DNA of 64,000 bases from Diabrotica undecimpunctata (GCF_040954645.1 NC_092806.1:135980976-136044975), one strand, 5' to 3'; shown: positions 43,431 through 56,680, counted from the first letter of the stretch. Translations and numbers: made by a program. The notes: generated by a model not told the origin, from the sequence alone.

Positions 43431-45564
43431 TCGATGCCATAAGTATCGCCAAATTTATTTATTGTAAAGCTTTGGCAGGGTTGATTGTTTTTTCGGTCAC
43501 ATCTTTATTAACTATGATTAGTTAAATAATTGTTTTATTTGCGATCAGCTAAGGGTTCATGGTTTAATTCCTATTTTAAAAAAAGACGAACTCACACTTG
43601 AGATACTGAGCTAGGCGAAGCATAGACGATAAGCTCCCATGGTTGATTGAGGTATTATTTTTATAATATTTCAATTCTCTTTGGTAGTCTTATCGTTACA
43701 AGTATATTTTATATTTTCTAAGGTATTGGAAATCCTGGAGGTGGGGTTAGAGTGGGAGTAGAAATTATTACTAGGGCTTGGAGTAGAAAATATTACTGGG
43801 GTTGTACTATGGTAATAATTTTTAATATTGAGGGTGAGAATTATAGGAATCAATTCAGCGAAAAATATAACATGGTTTCCCACATGTGAAAAATTAAACA
43901 GCTTTTATTTTAAAAAAGTACTGATACTGGAGTTCTTCTACTATATAAGGTATTTTACCAGATCTACACGTCCTTGTCATACGGAAAATATTAAGCCAGT
44001 CATGCATGGTATAAACTGGAATATACTATTGCGCTTTTTAAAGAGCTATGCACTATGCATGCTATGTCCTCTGTTCTCTCTCGAGATGAATACTATTCCA
44101 TGTATCTATGTATGTCCACTCTCGAGATATTTCTGTTCCATTACAAAGAAGTTAGGATTTGTTTTGTACTTAATATTTACATAAGCAAAGTAGTAATACT
44201 CTGATTGAACTTCTGTCTGCTGTAGGTACTTTTTAAACTGTCTGATTCAGGCACATCTTCGTTTTTTATCGAACAATGGGAATCAGTCAATTATTCAGAT
44301 CTAAGGCAGCGAAATTAGATTTTGTTGCAATATTCGATTAATTTAGACATATGTCCTGTATTCCAAATGGAGTAAATGCAACGGTTTCCTCTTGTTTTAA
44401 TCCCTTCTCCCTGGTGATATCTATCTTCTTCTTTATTCAGAGAATTGGGAATCACGAGGTTAATTAACATCGTCTATTAATTAAGCATTTTAAATAACTA
44501 ATTTTTGTCACTTAGTCTTTAAACAGACTGGATGACAGTTAAAAATATTTTATGATGAAATATTTGCAAAAGAATTTCTTTTTTTTTTTCGGTTAACCAA
44601 TTTTTAAAATTCTATACAAACCATTCAAATTTTTACATAAAGCTATTTTTTCAATTCAGTAAAGCTATATTTTTCTCAAAAGACTACACTCCTATATTAT
44701 AGTTGTCAATATTGGTCCACATATGAAACGTGCACCCTTCTTCGCCCGTTTTTTTGCAAACACATCATTTAGAGTCGTTTTCTTGACCGGGCACATATAA
44801 ATCTCTCAGGTGGCATAGGCAGACATGTGATATATTTCTTTCGTATATCATTATTCTCCAAAGCGACATGATTGTATAGACGTGACGTAAAATTTATGTC
44901 CTTGTGATATAAAAATAAAGATTTTGAACGGATAAAATAATTGTTACTTGTGCCTGTGGTTGTCAATATTTCTAGTTTATGAAATGATTTTAGAAATGAT
45001 GAGACGACAAAAAATTCGAGTTATAGAGTTTTCGATTCAAGTTACAGAAGTAACAAAGATATTTTTATTTATTATTAAGCAATATTACATTAATATTTAA
45101 AATAAAAAAAAATATTGAATTAAAGTCAGTATTTTTTTTTGCTTTAGATAATTTGGTTGTTCTCTATCTAAAGCATTGTCTAAGGTATAAAGAGCAGAAA
45201 ATTCTTGATCTTCAGAGCTGCTGGTTCGCTCTATAAAATTCCGTAAACTATTTACTGCTGTTTTGCCTCTTTAATAAAAAAAATGGAGCGCATGTAGTAA
45301 TATTTAAGTTTTCTCTGTCACAGAAATCATTAGTATTGGTATTTTTTTGAGGAACTAAATCGATGATTTCGTCATATGATAATGTCCCAATAAAGTCCTC
45401 AAATAATATTCCTGATTTTGACACCACTGTATTCCACTCTCGTAGCTTGCAGTACATATATAGTAAAATTCTTCTTTTTCCACCTGTTCCTGACATATAT
45501 ATCTTTTGGATATAATGACTGGATTTTTTAATAATATTTTAATCCATATTCTGTAATTTTAATT

Positions 45565-47149
45565 TAGTATTGGCGGTCAGATATTGAATTTTAACTACTC
45601 TTATTTGAAACTTACTTCGAATAAATCCGCTGTGGTGTTGTTAACTCGTCATCGCTTACCGAATATAAGTATCCAGTATAAGAATTGATAATCTAAGTAT
45701 ACCTGTCCAAAAACACGATACTTACTTATTTATCTCGGCGTCCCACTTGATGCCAAATTAACATGGGAAGAACATATTAATAACTGTTTAATTAAATGCG
45801 AAAAAAGCTTAAATGATTTAAAGGTAGTTAACCGTTAACAATAGAGCGCTGAGTCCAATGTTTTATAGGGCCTATATCAGGTCAATTCTTGGCTATGGTT
45901 GCTTTTTATATGGATCTGCTACAAATATTAGACTTAAAAAATTAGACCGATTTCAGTAAAAAAGCTCTGCGTTTGGTTTTAGGTGTACTTAAATTTACAC
46001 CTACTGAAAATCTATTAGCCAAATGTATGGAACCTTCATTATATTTAAGACGTTTTTTAGCTAAAAAGGTTATCCTTAAATATTAAGGTAATAACCAAAC
46101 CTAAATATTGCTAATGGTGGCATAAGAAAAATTGTCCAACTTTAGCTATAGCATTTTCTAATCCTATTTAGAAATCCCAGCCGAAATTAATTTCTTCCAA
46201 TCTAATTTCAATCTTCTTTATACCCAAACCCAAGTTTGTTTCCATACTTTTAATGAAAACAACGCCATCCAACTTGCCAAATTTGATAAGCCATATAGGA
46301 TTTTTCACAAATGAATTAAAATCAATTTTAGGAGTTGGTTGTGCGGTATATATTCAAAACAATCAAAAATATATTGTGTTAAAATTAAAACAACAATGTT
46401 TCATATATTCCGCAGAATTGTTTGCCATATATCCAGCTCTGGAATAGATTATTGAGAAGAAAATGTTTAATTAACAAATAGTCATCCTGTGGGATTCAAA
46501 ATCTGCTTTGTCTGCTTTAGATAATTCGCATAAGCATATATAAAAAACAGTATTATCGTCAGAATTTTAGAAAATCAACTAAAGCTACTTAAAAGAAATA
46601 ATTCAGTCTCTTTTATTTGAGTAAAGTGACATGCTGCTATCTCGGGTAACACCAAAGCAGATTATTTTGCTGAAGTAGCGGCTTCAAAAGGATTAGTAAT
46701 TAGTTGGCTTAATAGAAAATATTTTGTCTCGTTGCGTAAACGAGAATTAAAAGAAAACTCGGAAATTGAATGAAATGCTTTCTGTAACAAAACTTTTATA
46801 CAAAATTCACCCTGTTTTATCTACTGCACCTTTTGCTGCAAGAAGTCATTCCAATAGAAGAGTATATTCAATGTTTGTTAGGTGCCTTGTTAATGTGCTA
46901 CTGCTACATGCTACTGTAAAAGCCTATCTTCATAGATTTAATTTAACTGAAACAGAACTCTGCGATTGCAATGGTAACACTGATGCTATCAATCATTGGA
47001 TGTTCGGATATATACATAATGATGCTACTATTAAGTTTCTATTGAAAAATCTGATAAAGGAACAAATACCTCTTCCTCAGAGTCAATATTCTATTTTATA
47101 TATCTCTCGTCCTAATATTAGGCTTAACCAAATTTTTGTAGATATTTAA
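45565..47149 (+). pseudogene. I-type LINE 3' half: RT thumb, RNase H and C-terminus
   Basis: In broken frames the plus strand gives YLGVPLDAKLTWEEHIN (about 45730-45785), YRAYIRSILGYGCFLYGSA (about 45860-45920), then an RNase H domain. That domain comprises YSAELFAIYPALE (46402-46444), VILWDSKSALSALDNSHKH (about 46480-46540) and FIWVKCHAAISGNTKADYFA-like sequence near 46615-46670. The C-terminal ORF (46766-47149) ends LCDCNGNTDAINHWMFGY, a Cys/His motif common at the end of Jockey/I proteins. An RNase H domain favours the I group over Jockey. Frequent stops indicate an old copy, and the 5' half is absent. Confidence 0.7.
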
Positions 47150-47439
47150 AAATGACTAAAAGAAAAATTTAGGATGAAATGTATAATGTGAATGTATAAA
47201 TCTAGCTTTGTTCGTTCTGCCTATCCTTATATTATATATTTTCCTTCTAACCGTTGCCTGTCTTGTATCGTAATAAAGTCGCTATGAAAGGTGTTTTCTC
47301 GCTCAGATAGCCGTCGCTATTTACAAATTGTTTCTTTATCTGGACTAGTTATAACTACATCTTATTTTAGAGACGTTTTTTTTTTCTTTTCATATTTAAT
47401 GCTGCTCTAATTACTTTAATATCAGTAATATTTAAAAAT
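47150..47439. other. Probable 3' UTR of the I-type LINE and flank
   Basis: No coding signal. The position directly after the LINE C-terminal ORF suggests its 3' UTR, but no clear tail or target duplication was found. Confidence 0.35.
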
Positions 47440-49125
47440 GACTCATGAAGATGATAAAAAAAATTGTTGATGTTTCACAAAACTGGATATGTGACGAAGT
47501 GCAAGATGTTATTTAGCCATCTGAAAAACATACACTGTATCAATGTCAACGTCAGTTTTTCAAGCTTCATTACCAGCACCAATATACCAGCTCCCAATCT
47601 CCAAAACAACCTCGTCAAAATATAAAGATAATCAACACGTAATTCAGAGCAAAAAGTAGAATTCTAATTGCCAACTTCTCTCCGAACAGCATAAGAGCGA
47701 TAATTTACAGGTATGCGGAGAAAGTCTAAGCAAATCTTATAAAAAAATTACTAATTCAAAACAAAAAGGACAAATATTTTCATTGAGCTTCGACGAGTGG
47801 ACCTCATGAAAAAATCACAAATTTGCATTTGCACAATGCAGAACATTTTAGTCTAGGTTTGATCAGAATTCACGGCTCGTGCACTGCCGAATACTGCATT
47901 GAATTAGTGGCAGAATGGTTGAAAATGTTCGGTTTAATGATTGAATTCGACACCACCACGGCGCTGCCATTATGGTGAAAATTGGCAAGCTCATGCCTTG
48001 CTATGAACAATTGTGATATACACATGAAATTCAGTTGGCGGTAGTATCATGATTCAATCTTCGCTTATCCACTGCTGGACATAGATCTCGCTCATAATTT
48101 TCCATATATTTCGATCTTGTGCCTCTTGCATCCAATTCCTATGATAACGTTTTAGATCGTCAGCCAACGTGTTGGTGGACGACCTCTGCTTCGGTAGGCA
48201 TCATCTCTTGGCTGTAGTATACGTGCTTTATAATAAGAAACCTCAAAGAGAAGTAGAATAAGCAGAAATAGATAACACCCATGAATATGAAGACCAAAAA
48301 AAAGATATAGAAAAAGAAATGAAGAGAGCCCTGTTCAATTGATGTTTCGTTTTACTCATAAAAATACGAAAAGTTGTTAAAACGTTTAAAAAATCACCTA
48401 CCAAATACGACATGATCTTGCAAAAATATGTTAAGGAAGAGAATGGCAAGGAATTAAGTTTTATTCTTGATTGCTGCTCCAGGTAGAGCAGTTTGCTCAG
48501 CATGCTGGAACGTTTGAACGCCCTAAAAGTTTATATCGATAAAGCGTTGATAGACATTGATTCAGCGATAAAATTCTCTTCTGGCGAGTGGTGAATATTC
48601 AATGAGTTCATCCTTTCTTTAACTGGCAACCGGAAAAACTGGCTGTAGAACTGCAAACTGCTTGCAGAAAAAAATCCACTCCGATAAAGGCCAACACAAC
48701 TATAAAATTTGTCTTAGAAAAACTAAATAGCCAAGATGAAAAATTTGTTGAGTCGTATAAATAAACAAGTGATTAAGTGCAAGAGGACATGATGAAAGTA
48801 GAAGACAAGCCAGCTAATCCAGAGTTCGTAAATTTTACTTTAGAACAAGAACTTAAGATTAAACTGAAACGAGAAGGAGAAAACTTTTATAATCAAAAAA
48901 AAAACTGGTTCTCAAATGATTACGAAAAGATATTGAAAAAGGAAATGACCGTTTATGAGAACAAAGGTGTGAAAGGCGACCATTTGTCCATGGTTTATGA
49001 CTATTTTATGACCTTAAAACCGACCAGCTTAGATGCCGAAAGGGCTTTCTCCGTAACTTAGGGCTATATGTGCAGTTCTGTGCGAACTAGGTCACGCGAT
49101 AAGACAATTGATAAAATATATTTTT
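47440..49125 (+). pseudogene. hAT transposase (BED-finger type), decayed and interrupted
   Basis: The plus strand begins with a BED-finger-like CKMLFSHLKNIHCIN (about 47495-47540). It continues FAFAQCRTF and RALPNTALN-type frames that correspond to the LGLIRIHGSCTAEY-WL catalytic region (about 47850-47950), and AAIMVKIGKLMPC (about 47965-48003). After a 166 bp LINE insertion it resumes at KKPQREVE (48237) and YDMILQKYVKEENGKELSFI (about 48410-48465). The C-terminal dimerisation region lies in ORF 48777-49061 (MTLKPTSLDAERAFSVT), followed by RTRSRDKTIDKIYFL. Stops are frequent. A second hAT lineage at 17599-19086 is different in sequence. Confidence 0.7.
48048..48213 (-). mobile_element. 5'-truncated LINE 3' end inserted in the hAT gene
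   Basis: A 166 bp segment is flanked by GTAGTAT at 48041-48047 and 48214-48220. On the minus strand it encodes a typical non-LTR C-terminal tail (RNWMQEAQDRNIW, YVQQWISED-like). Removal restores continuity of the hAT reading. The 7 bp duplication is short but placed exactly at both borders. Confidence 0.65.
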
Positions 49126-49204
49126 TAGGGTTTCACTCCCAAAAAACTAAATTTTTACTTATAAATAATAATATAAACTTGGATTTTTATATTAAGATCC
49201 AAAA

Positions 49205-49428
49205 AAACAACTCGTCCTCATTAAGCCATGGAAGAAGGACATTTCGCTTAATTTGTGTCAGTTCAAAATTATCACTAATGAAATTTAGTTCAAATGAACT
49301 ACTCTTAGGTATAACAGATAAGTTTGATAAAAGTTGGAATAAAATTTTATTCGTGACAGTTTTTAGCCGATACAAGCAAAGCCTTATGTTTCACTTCCAT
49401 GGCTTAATAAGGACGAGATTTTGTTTGG
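49205..49428. mobile_element. Small MITE with ~26 bp inverted repeats
   Basis: CTCGTCCTCATTAAGCCATG (from 49210) is repeated inverted at 49400-49424 (CATGGCTTAATAAGGACGAG at its core) with one mismatch in 24. The ~220 bp element is non-coding. It lies just downstream of the hAT remnant and could be its own non-autonomous family. Confidence 0.65.
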
Positions 49429-50164
49429 AATCTCATGATAATTGCAGAATTTGCTCTAGACATTTTAATTAAAAGAGATGTAAGATTGATTGCGAATTGC
49501 GACTGATTATTCCAGGATAATAAGCGAATTATTGGATTATATACAACTAACATAATTTTTATTTCGAGCATTTATTTTATTAATTTGTACTAAAAAGCTT
49601 AAATAATAAACCAACAAAAAAAAACATTCAAATCGTGTTTTTATTTTTATTCCACATTTTGCTGGATGCGCCCTGGATCTAGCTGGATTCAGGCCAATCT
49701 TGCAAAAATTCAGCTGGACTAAAAATTCTGGTGGATTTCAATCCCTAGTAGCCATTCAACTTTTTTTCATAGGACTTGTAGTTCCGGAAATCGTGATTAA
49801 CCTTTTTAACCCTTAAAAAACTCACAAACTTCCAAATTCTAACCTCATATTGCTTTTAAGGTATTTTGCCTTGAGTTTTTGTTATATTTTCTTTCTTTTA
49901 CAATGGGTTTCATCCTATTATTTTCTACCATTTTCAATGACTTCGGCCCTAATCTATTTATAAGACATTTAATATTTTATAATTAATGCAATTATTGACA
50001 AACATTTTTAAAAAGGCAGTTGCATGTATGTATGTATGTGTGTATGTATGTATTGTAAGTTTGTATGAATGTTTGGGAGACGTACTTTAGTATTTATACA
50101 AAATATAATTAATTACAAGTTTTGGTATTTATTATTACTTATTTACTTTCTGTGTCCGGAACAC
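49429..50164. other. No supported gene; TATG microsatellite
   Basis: AT-rich DNA with an interrupted (TATG)n run at about 50023-50057. As the Jockey-like LINE ends just above 50160 on the minus strand, the run may be its 3' tail (inference). Confidence 0.4.
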
Positions 50165-52040
50165 CAACAGCATTAAATTTTGTGTTTTCAATGGTTGGCC
50201 ACATATATGGCCCTGTCATTCGCTAAGAATAGGTCTTCTGTGCAGGTCTCTCTCATCTCTGTGCATGATAGTAGATGGTGACTATTCTGAACTGTGCCAC
50301 AGTCGCAGGTATCGTCCTCCTGGTATCCCCATTTTTTCAGGTTACTAGCACAACGTAAAACGCCAGTTCTTAGTCTGTTTAGCGCTTTCCATGTGGGATA
50401 CGGCAAATTGTGTCCAGCGGTCATTTCCCCTGAGGGAGCAAAATGTGTTGTAGCTGACGCTTGCCATAGTTGTCTTCGGCGTGAAGACGTGACCTGTCTT
50501 TTGATAGCAGCTGAAGCGATTCCAACTATATGGTAGACCTCTTCGATAGGTGTCGGCTTCAGGCAACCAGATATTACATGAACCGTTTCATTTAAAGCAA
50601 CATCGACGTTTTTAACGTGAGCAGAGTTTTCTTACACTTGTGCTCCAAACTCGGCGACAGAAAAATATAATGCTAAGGCAGAAGTACGGAGAGTGTGTGG
50701 TTGTGCTCCCCATTTTGTGTTTGTTAGTTTGCGGATGATATTATTTCTGGCGCTTACTTTTTTCTTGATATCTTGACAGTGATATCGATAAGACAGAGTT
50801 CTAACCAGACGTACGCCGAGGTATTTTGGCGTCTCATTGTGTTCCAGCATCTGACCACGCCATTCCACCTACAGTGTCCTTCGGGCATGCTTGTTTCTAA
50901 GGTGGAAAGCACACAACTGGGTTTTTGTAGGATTGGGTTTCAGATGGTTTTCGTCATAGTATAGTGCTAAGTCTTCTAGGGCATCTGTCAGTTTTACTTC
51001 GACTTCATTGAAGGTACTTTTCTGAGCTGCTACAACTGTATCATTCGCGTAAATAAATTGTTTTATTTGTTGGTTTTTGGATTGGTCGTTGGTGTAAATG
51101 TTATATAGCAATGGCGCGAGAAAAATTCCCTGTGGGAGTCCATTTTTTTGATCCCTCCATCGACTGATGGACTGGAGCGTTACGTATAAGCGTCTATTCT
51201 GGAGAAGACATTTCATTAACCTTGTTAGTTGGAAATCCTTTGTAATTTCGTAGAGTTTTACCAGTAGCCGCTGATGGTTAACTGTGTCATAGGCGGCAGT
51301 CAGGTCTATGAACGCTACTCTTGTTATATCTTTCCGTTTAAACCCATCTTCAATATGTTGGGAGAGATTAAGAGTTTGACTGCACCAACATTTTCCGAGT
51401 CTAAACCCTGCTTGTTAAGGAATCATTTTAGTGTCCACAGATTCAGCGATCCGGTTTAGTATCATTCTTTCGAACGCCTTGAAAAGGTGACACAAAAGAG
51501 AGACAGATCTAAAACTCTTTGTATCCGCCGGATCCTTTCCTGGTTTTGAGAGGGCTACCACTCTAACTTTCCTCCAGATTTTGGGGATTTGGAATGTACG
51601 GACGTAATAGTTCATCATTTTTACGAGCCACCCTAGGGTTTTTGGTCCAAAGTGCTTTATTTGTTCTGTTCATATATCATCTAGGCCAGCTGCTTTATTA
51701 TCTTTGATTTGGTGGATCGCACCTCTGATCTCCTCCAGACAACAAGAGGTACCTAGAACATCCTCTTCTTCGTCGATATTTCGTTGTACTCTTACTTTGT
51801 TCTTCCTTGATGTCGTCTTACTATTTGTCAGGAGACGATGGGTTATCTGATCGCGTGTGACTTTTGTCAGATTGGGTGCCGGTTGGCAGGATTTTTGGCA
51901 AGATTCCGAATTAATTTCCACGCGCGTCGGCTGTTTTGTTTCATATCTAGACTCGTGACCAGCTTATACCACTTGTTCGTTTTGTTAGCGGATATCGCAT
52001 GTAGCACTTCCTCTCTGGCCTGTATTGTATTTATTATTAA
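50165..52040 (-). pseudogene. Jockey/CR1-type LINE, reverse transcriptase and C-terminus
   Basis: The minus strand, read from 52040 down, gives REEVLHAISANKTNKWYKLV, NKAAGLDDI (51670-51700) and KVRVVALSKPGKDPADTKSF with SVSLLCHLFKAFERM (51415-51618). It continues QAGFRLGKCW and VAFIDLTAAYDTVNHQ (about 51270-51415), GLPQGIFLAPLLYNIYTNDQ and the degenerate catalytic box YANDT in place of YADDT (about 51030-51060). Then come TPKYLGVRLVRTLSYR (about 50800) and a C-terminal Cys-His motif CDCGTVQNSHHLLSC (about 50255-50300). Each block is open but separated by stops. The endonuclease is absent (5' truncation). The D to N in YADD would inactivate the RT. Confidence 0.75.
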
Positions 52041-52384
52041 AGTGTAAATTCTATGTGATAAAAAAACAGAATTGAAAATTTAATACACCCCCACAACAAA
52101 TAGTATAGATATGGCGTCATTTTGAACAATTGTCTTTCTTATGGTCATGAAATACTGTACAAATATAAAACAAAATACGAATATAGCTGCAATAAACATT
52201 TTATTGTACTGTTGAGCTAAACAACCATTTTAATAAATTTATTTCAATAAAGTTTGGTTTTTTTTAATGAATGGAAAAAATAACCATCCTTGCTTTTAAT
52301 TGGCATATCCAAAAAAGTCACGAATGGAATATAGGAAGGCACGTGTTTAATAGAAATTTTAATTTAGTAATCGCACAATGTATA
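52041..52384. other. AT-rich DNA, no supported gene
   Basis: Non-coding, ending at the TA flank of the palindromic element. Confidence 0.4.
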
Positions 52385-54716
52385 CAGGGTGGTCCTTAAG
52401 TAATTGTACAAAAAGAAACCGTAGATTGTGCACTTTAAAATATTACGATTTAAGCCAAATTGCTTTAATAAAATGTTGATATTAAGAAAGATACAGGGTG
52501 TTAAAGTGGACATTTAAAATTTTAATTTTTGCTATAACTTTTATGTTTGTAAACATTCATGTGTTAAAATAAATTCATAACTGGATACTATTGAACATCA
52601 TAAATTATAATTTGAAGCATGCTTTAATGTAGCTAATAGAGGGCGCCACATATACCACGTATGTAGCATACATTTGCACTTAACATTTTTGCTCTTTAAG
52701 TTACCGGTGATTGTGATATAAAATATTAAAGACACATTGTTTTAACAAAAAAAGGTATACCTGTTAATAACTTTAAAACTCAACAGTTTTCGAAATAATC
52801 GCATTTTAAAAATCAATTACATAGTTCAGATTTAACGCAATTATTCCAAGCCACGAAAGAAAATTAGACAAAAACATTAATAGTTCTGAATTTTGGTATA
52901 AAATGCATTTAATAAAGTTAATAGTTAACGAAATATTAAATAAAATAAATCTATTAGCAGGATAGAATAGTAGGATTTGACAAAATAACAGAATAATTGG
53001 ATTTTACATCGAACATTTTACGTTTTGTATTAAATTAAAGTCATAATCAAAATATTTTATTTATAAACCAAATTAAGAAATAGTTAAACTTAATAACATT
53101 AAACGTTTTGTCAAAGTAAGTGTTCGATATGTCCATTATTTTCTTTAATTCATTTGTCAAAACATTTCATAAAGGATCGTCTCGTATTAAATAGCATCAT
53201 TGGTTCTAAAAAAACTGTTGCAGTATTATAAGTATAATATATAATAAACATAATATAATAATAAAGTATTCGTTTGGGAATTTTATGAATTAAATAATTA
53301 TATTAATATCTCACCACATGACCAAGGAATATGACTACCACGAACAATCCAACGTTCAGGAAAGTTGTATTTAATTATGTTCTCACTGCACATTTCTGTA
53401 TAATGTGATGGTGTGATAGTGACTCAATAAAATCATTTTATAAAAAAATGTAAATAAATCTCACCATTCAAATTACAAGGTAATTCGCATGTCCATAAAA
53501 AATAATTACAAATGGTACCAAACCATACGATATGCATTTTAAACATGAATTTTAAATAAACGTCTGGTTTGGAATTATTGGTAATTATTTTTTATTACCT
53601 TTTTATTACAAATTACCTTGTAATTTGAATGGTGAGATTTATTTGCATTTTTTATAAAATGATTTTATTGAGTGGTACACCACCACATTATAGAGAAAAG
53701 TGCAGTGAGAACATAATCAAATACAACTTTCCTGAACGTTGGATTGTTCGTGGTAGTCATATTCCTTGGTCATGTGGTGAGATATTAATATAATTATTTA
53801 ATTCATAAAATTCCCAAACGGATACTTTATTATTTTATTATGTTTATTATATATTATACTTATAATACTTCTCATAAATACTGCAACAGTTTCTTTAGAA
53901 CCAATGATGCTATTTAGTATGAGACGATCTTTTATGGAATGTTTTGACAAATGAATTAAAGAAAATGGTGGACATATCGAACACTTACTTTGACAAAAAG
54001 TTTAATGTTATTAAGTTTAACTATTTCTTAATTTGGTTTATAAATAAAATATTTTGATTATGACTTTAATTTAATACAAAACGTAAAATGTTTGATGTAA
54101 AATAAAATTATTCTGTTATTTTGTCAAATCCTACTATTCTATCCTGCTCATATATTTATTTTATTTAATATTTCGTTAACTATTAACTTTATTACAGGCA
54201 TTTTATACCAAAATTCAGGGGTATTGATGTTTTTGTCTAATATTCTTTCGTTGCTTGGAGTAATTGCGTTAAATCTGAACTATGTAGTTGATTTGTAAAA
54301 TACGATTATCTCGAAAACTGTTAAGTTTTGAAGTTATTAACAAGTATAACTTTTTTTTGTTAAAATAGTGTATCTTTATTATTTTGTACCACAAACACCG
54401 GTAACTTAAAGAGCAAAAAAGTTAAGTGCAAATGTATGCCACACATGTGGCATATGTGGCGCCCTCTATCAGCTACATTAATGCAGGCATCAAATTATAA
54501 TTTATGAGGTTCAATGGTACCCAGTTATAAATTTTGATACATAAATGTTCACAAACATAAAAGTTATAGCGAAAATTAAAATTTTAAATTTCTACTTTAA
54601 TAGCCTGTCTCTTTCTTAATATCAACATTTCATTAAAGCAATTTGGACTAAGTCGTAATATTTTAAAGTGTAGAATCTACGGTTTCTTTTTGTACAATTA
54701 CTTAAGGACCACCCTG
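52385..54716. mobile_element. 2.3 kb palindromic fold-back element derived from a mariner transposase
   Basis: The element starts CAGGGTGGTCCTTAAGTAAT and ends with its reverse complement, with TA on each side (52383-52384, 54717-54718). The two arms (about 52385-53510 and 53610-54716) are inverted copies of each other around a ~100 bp centre. In the right arm the plus strand reads PPHYREKCSENI and FPERWIVRGSHIPW (about 53690-53765), then near 53930-53980 SFMECFDK-stop-IKENGGHIEHLL. These are the middle and end of a DD41D-like transposase. Both arms therefore carry the same transposase fragment in opposite orientation. It is non-autonomous and old; the arms differ at many sites. Confidence 0.8.
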
Positions 54717-55339
54717 TATAACTTTTGCATTAAGGCCGTAATTAATGTTTTAGATTATTATGATTTACAAACAAATTTTATATTGAGTTTTGTTACACAA
54801 AAAAAATACACATATTTCATTTTGTTGTGATAAAAACATTAATTATATTTGGAATGTAAACAAAAACATAATTTTAAACGTGTTTGAAGTTTGGTATTTT
54901 ATTTAAATCTGTATCTATTAAATTTGATGAGTTTATAGTTCACAGAATCACTTTTATTCACAGAAGCTTACCCCATAACTAAATAATACAACAGTTTGCG
55001 TTTTACTTAAAATACTCGGAAAAAACTTCCCCCGCCAATTTTTAGCACATAATTATGCACAGAAAGGACGTAATATCCAAATTTGTCAAAAACGTATTTG
55101 TCATAAATTCACCACGGCCTTCACAATGACACTCTCTTTTAGGATATTTAAATTATCTACAGTATTGTGTAAATTAATATCAATATATATTTTTCATAAT
55201 TTTAGTTTCTTTAGCCATTGTGTTACATTAGTATTTTATGTAGGAACGAATTTATCATAAATATACATAATTTATTTTATATATTAAACATTTATCAACA
55301 ATTTACCTGTAGTTCTTATTAGATTTTGAAATACTACGT
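54717..55339. other. AT-rich DNA, no supported gene
   Basis: Nothing recognisable beyond base composition. Confidence 0.35.
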
Positions 55340-55990
55340 GTAGCTAGCAACAGAAGAAGAAATAAAAGATGTTATTATAAAATAAAAAATAACAAGGTTC
55401 CTGGATGCAATACAACAACCCTAGAAATCTTAAAATATAGAGGACACAGAATACAGAGTGACATATCAAAGTTAATACTAATATAGATATGGAACAATGG
55501 AAAATTGCAGAAATATGCCCTATACATAAGAAGGGAGATAAGTTAGACTGCAATAATCACCGGAAAATGTTACTACTAAACGTTAGATAGAAAATATTTA
55601 GCAAAATATTAAAGGGAGGGCTAAACAATATAATGAAACAAACAATAGAAGAGTATAAAGGAGGATTTAGAAAAAGTACGTTAACTATAAATCAAATATT
55701 TACAGTAAGGCAAATGCTTGAAAAATTTTACGAACGGAATGCCGAAATCCATTATCATTTTGTAGATTTCAAATATGCGTATGACTCAATAATTAGAAAG
55801 AATTTATTATTAACAAAGATCTAACACAAGAAGATGCGCTATACATAACAATTTTTAACTTTGCGTTGAAAAAAGTTATAAGGACAACTCCTATAAATAA
55901 AGAAGGTAGAATATTTATAAAGATTAACCAAATCGTTGCTTACGCAAATGATATAGATATGATTAGCTGGATATTAAAAGACCAACTCGG
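55340..55990 (+). pseudogene. RTE-like reverse-transcriptase remnant
   Basis: In broken plus-strand frames the remnant reads AEICPIHKKGDKLDCNNHRK (about 55507-55565), then ORF 55633-55824 with EEYKGGFRKSTLTINQIFTV and HYHFVDFKYAYDSIIRK. After a gap come ALKKVIRTTPINKEGRIFI and VAYANDIDMIS (about 55935-55965), where the catalytic YADD has become YAND. The order matches the fingers and palm of a non-LTR RT. Both ends are missing. It is the fourth independent non-LTR RT in the window. Confidence 0.65.
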
Positions 55991-56230
55991 GATAGAGTAA
56001 AAATAAAACACACTTATATATTTTTGACCGGGCAAACATTTGATGATCTTGATGATCTAACAACGCGTACGCATTGTATTTTAGTTTTAAAAAAACCGCC
56101 GAAAGTCTTCAGCGTGCCTAGAAAGACAAGAATTATCATATTTTCACAACTGCTCCACACTTATCCAAAACCAGTATAGCTGCATTTACGCCTTATCTTT
56201 AGAAAACTACTTTCTTTATTTCTTCTATTC

Positions 56231-56680
56231 TTTATTTTGCAAAATTTTACCTTTTCTTATTATTATTAGTAAAAAAATTATGAAATAATAGATTGCTACA
56301 TAATAGTTATAAATAATATCTTTTAAAAATAAAGGACTCCACAACTATCTTTATAGAAAACAGATCGGTCAATAATAGATCTCAGTGCGTACGTCAAGCG
56401 CACTTATTCACAGTTAAGTAAACGAAAATATTGATTTATAAAAGAACAGAGACATATTTTCTCATTGCATATTGCATATTTGCATGCTAAATATGAATCA
56501 GTGGTCAAAAATATATGCATCGTATTTTATTCTTAAGACAACCGCCGAACAGCGATAGAAAATGTGCCGCTAGAGAGAATACCTTCAGCAAAGCTGCATT
56601 TCCGCCTTATCTTTAAAAAACTACCGGAAGAAGGAACAACCACACCAACAAGGGCTTCTAGAGCGGCACAAGACATGTCA
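56231..56680 (+). repeat. Left copy of a ~0.45 kb repeat inverted at 62784-63271
   Basis: From TTTATTTTGCAAAATTTTAC (56231) to CTAGAGCGGCACAAGAC (about 56675) this stretch is repeated in reverse orientation at 62784-63271. A third, partial copy in direct orientation lies at about 56080-56215 (CGCCTTATCTTTAGAAAACT). It is non-coding. The family is unidentified. Confidence 0.75.

Larger units (their letters stand above)
40971..45564. other. Long stretch without a supported gene
   Basis: The stretch is AT-rich with scattered short frames (for example 43828-44184 plus and 45248-45496 minus) that match nothing I know. Structure noted inside is a GA microsatellite at about 42737-42765 and a diverged direct duplication at about 43334-43430 (listed separately). 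The sequence CAATACGGCCAG followed by GTGAGTTG at about 43307 resembles an exon-donor junction, but no exon body is convincing. Confidence 0.35.
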
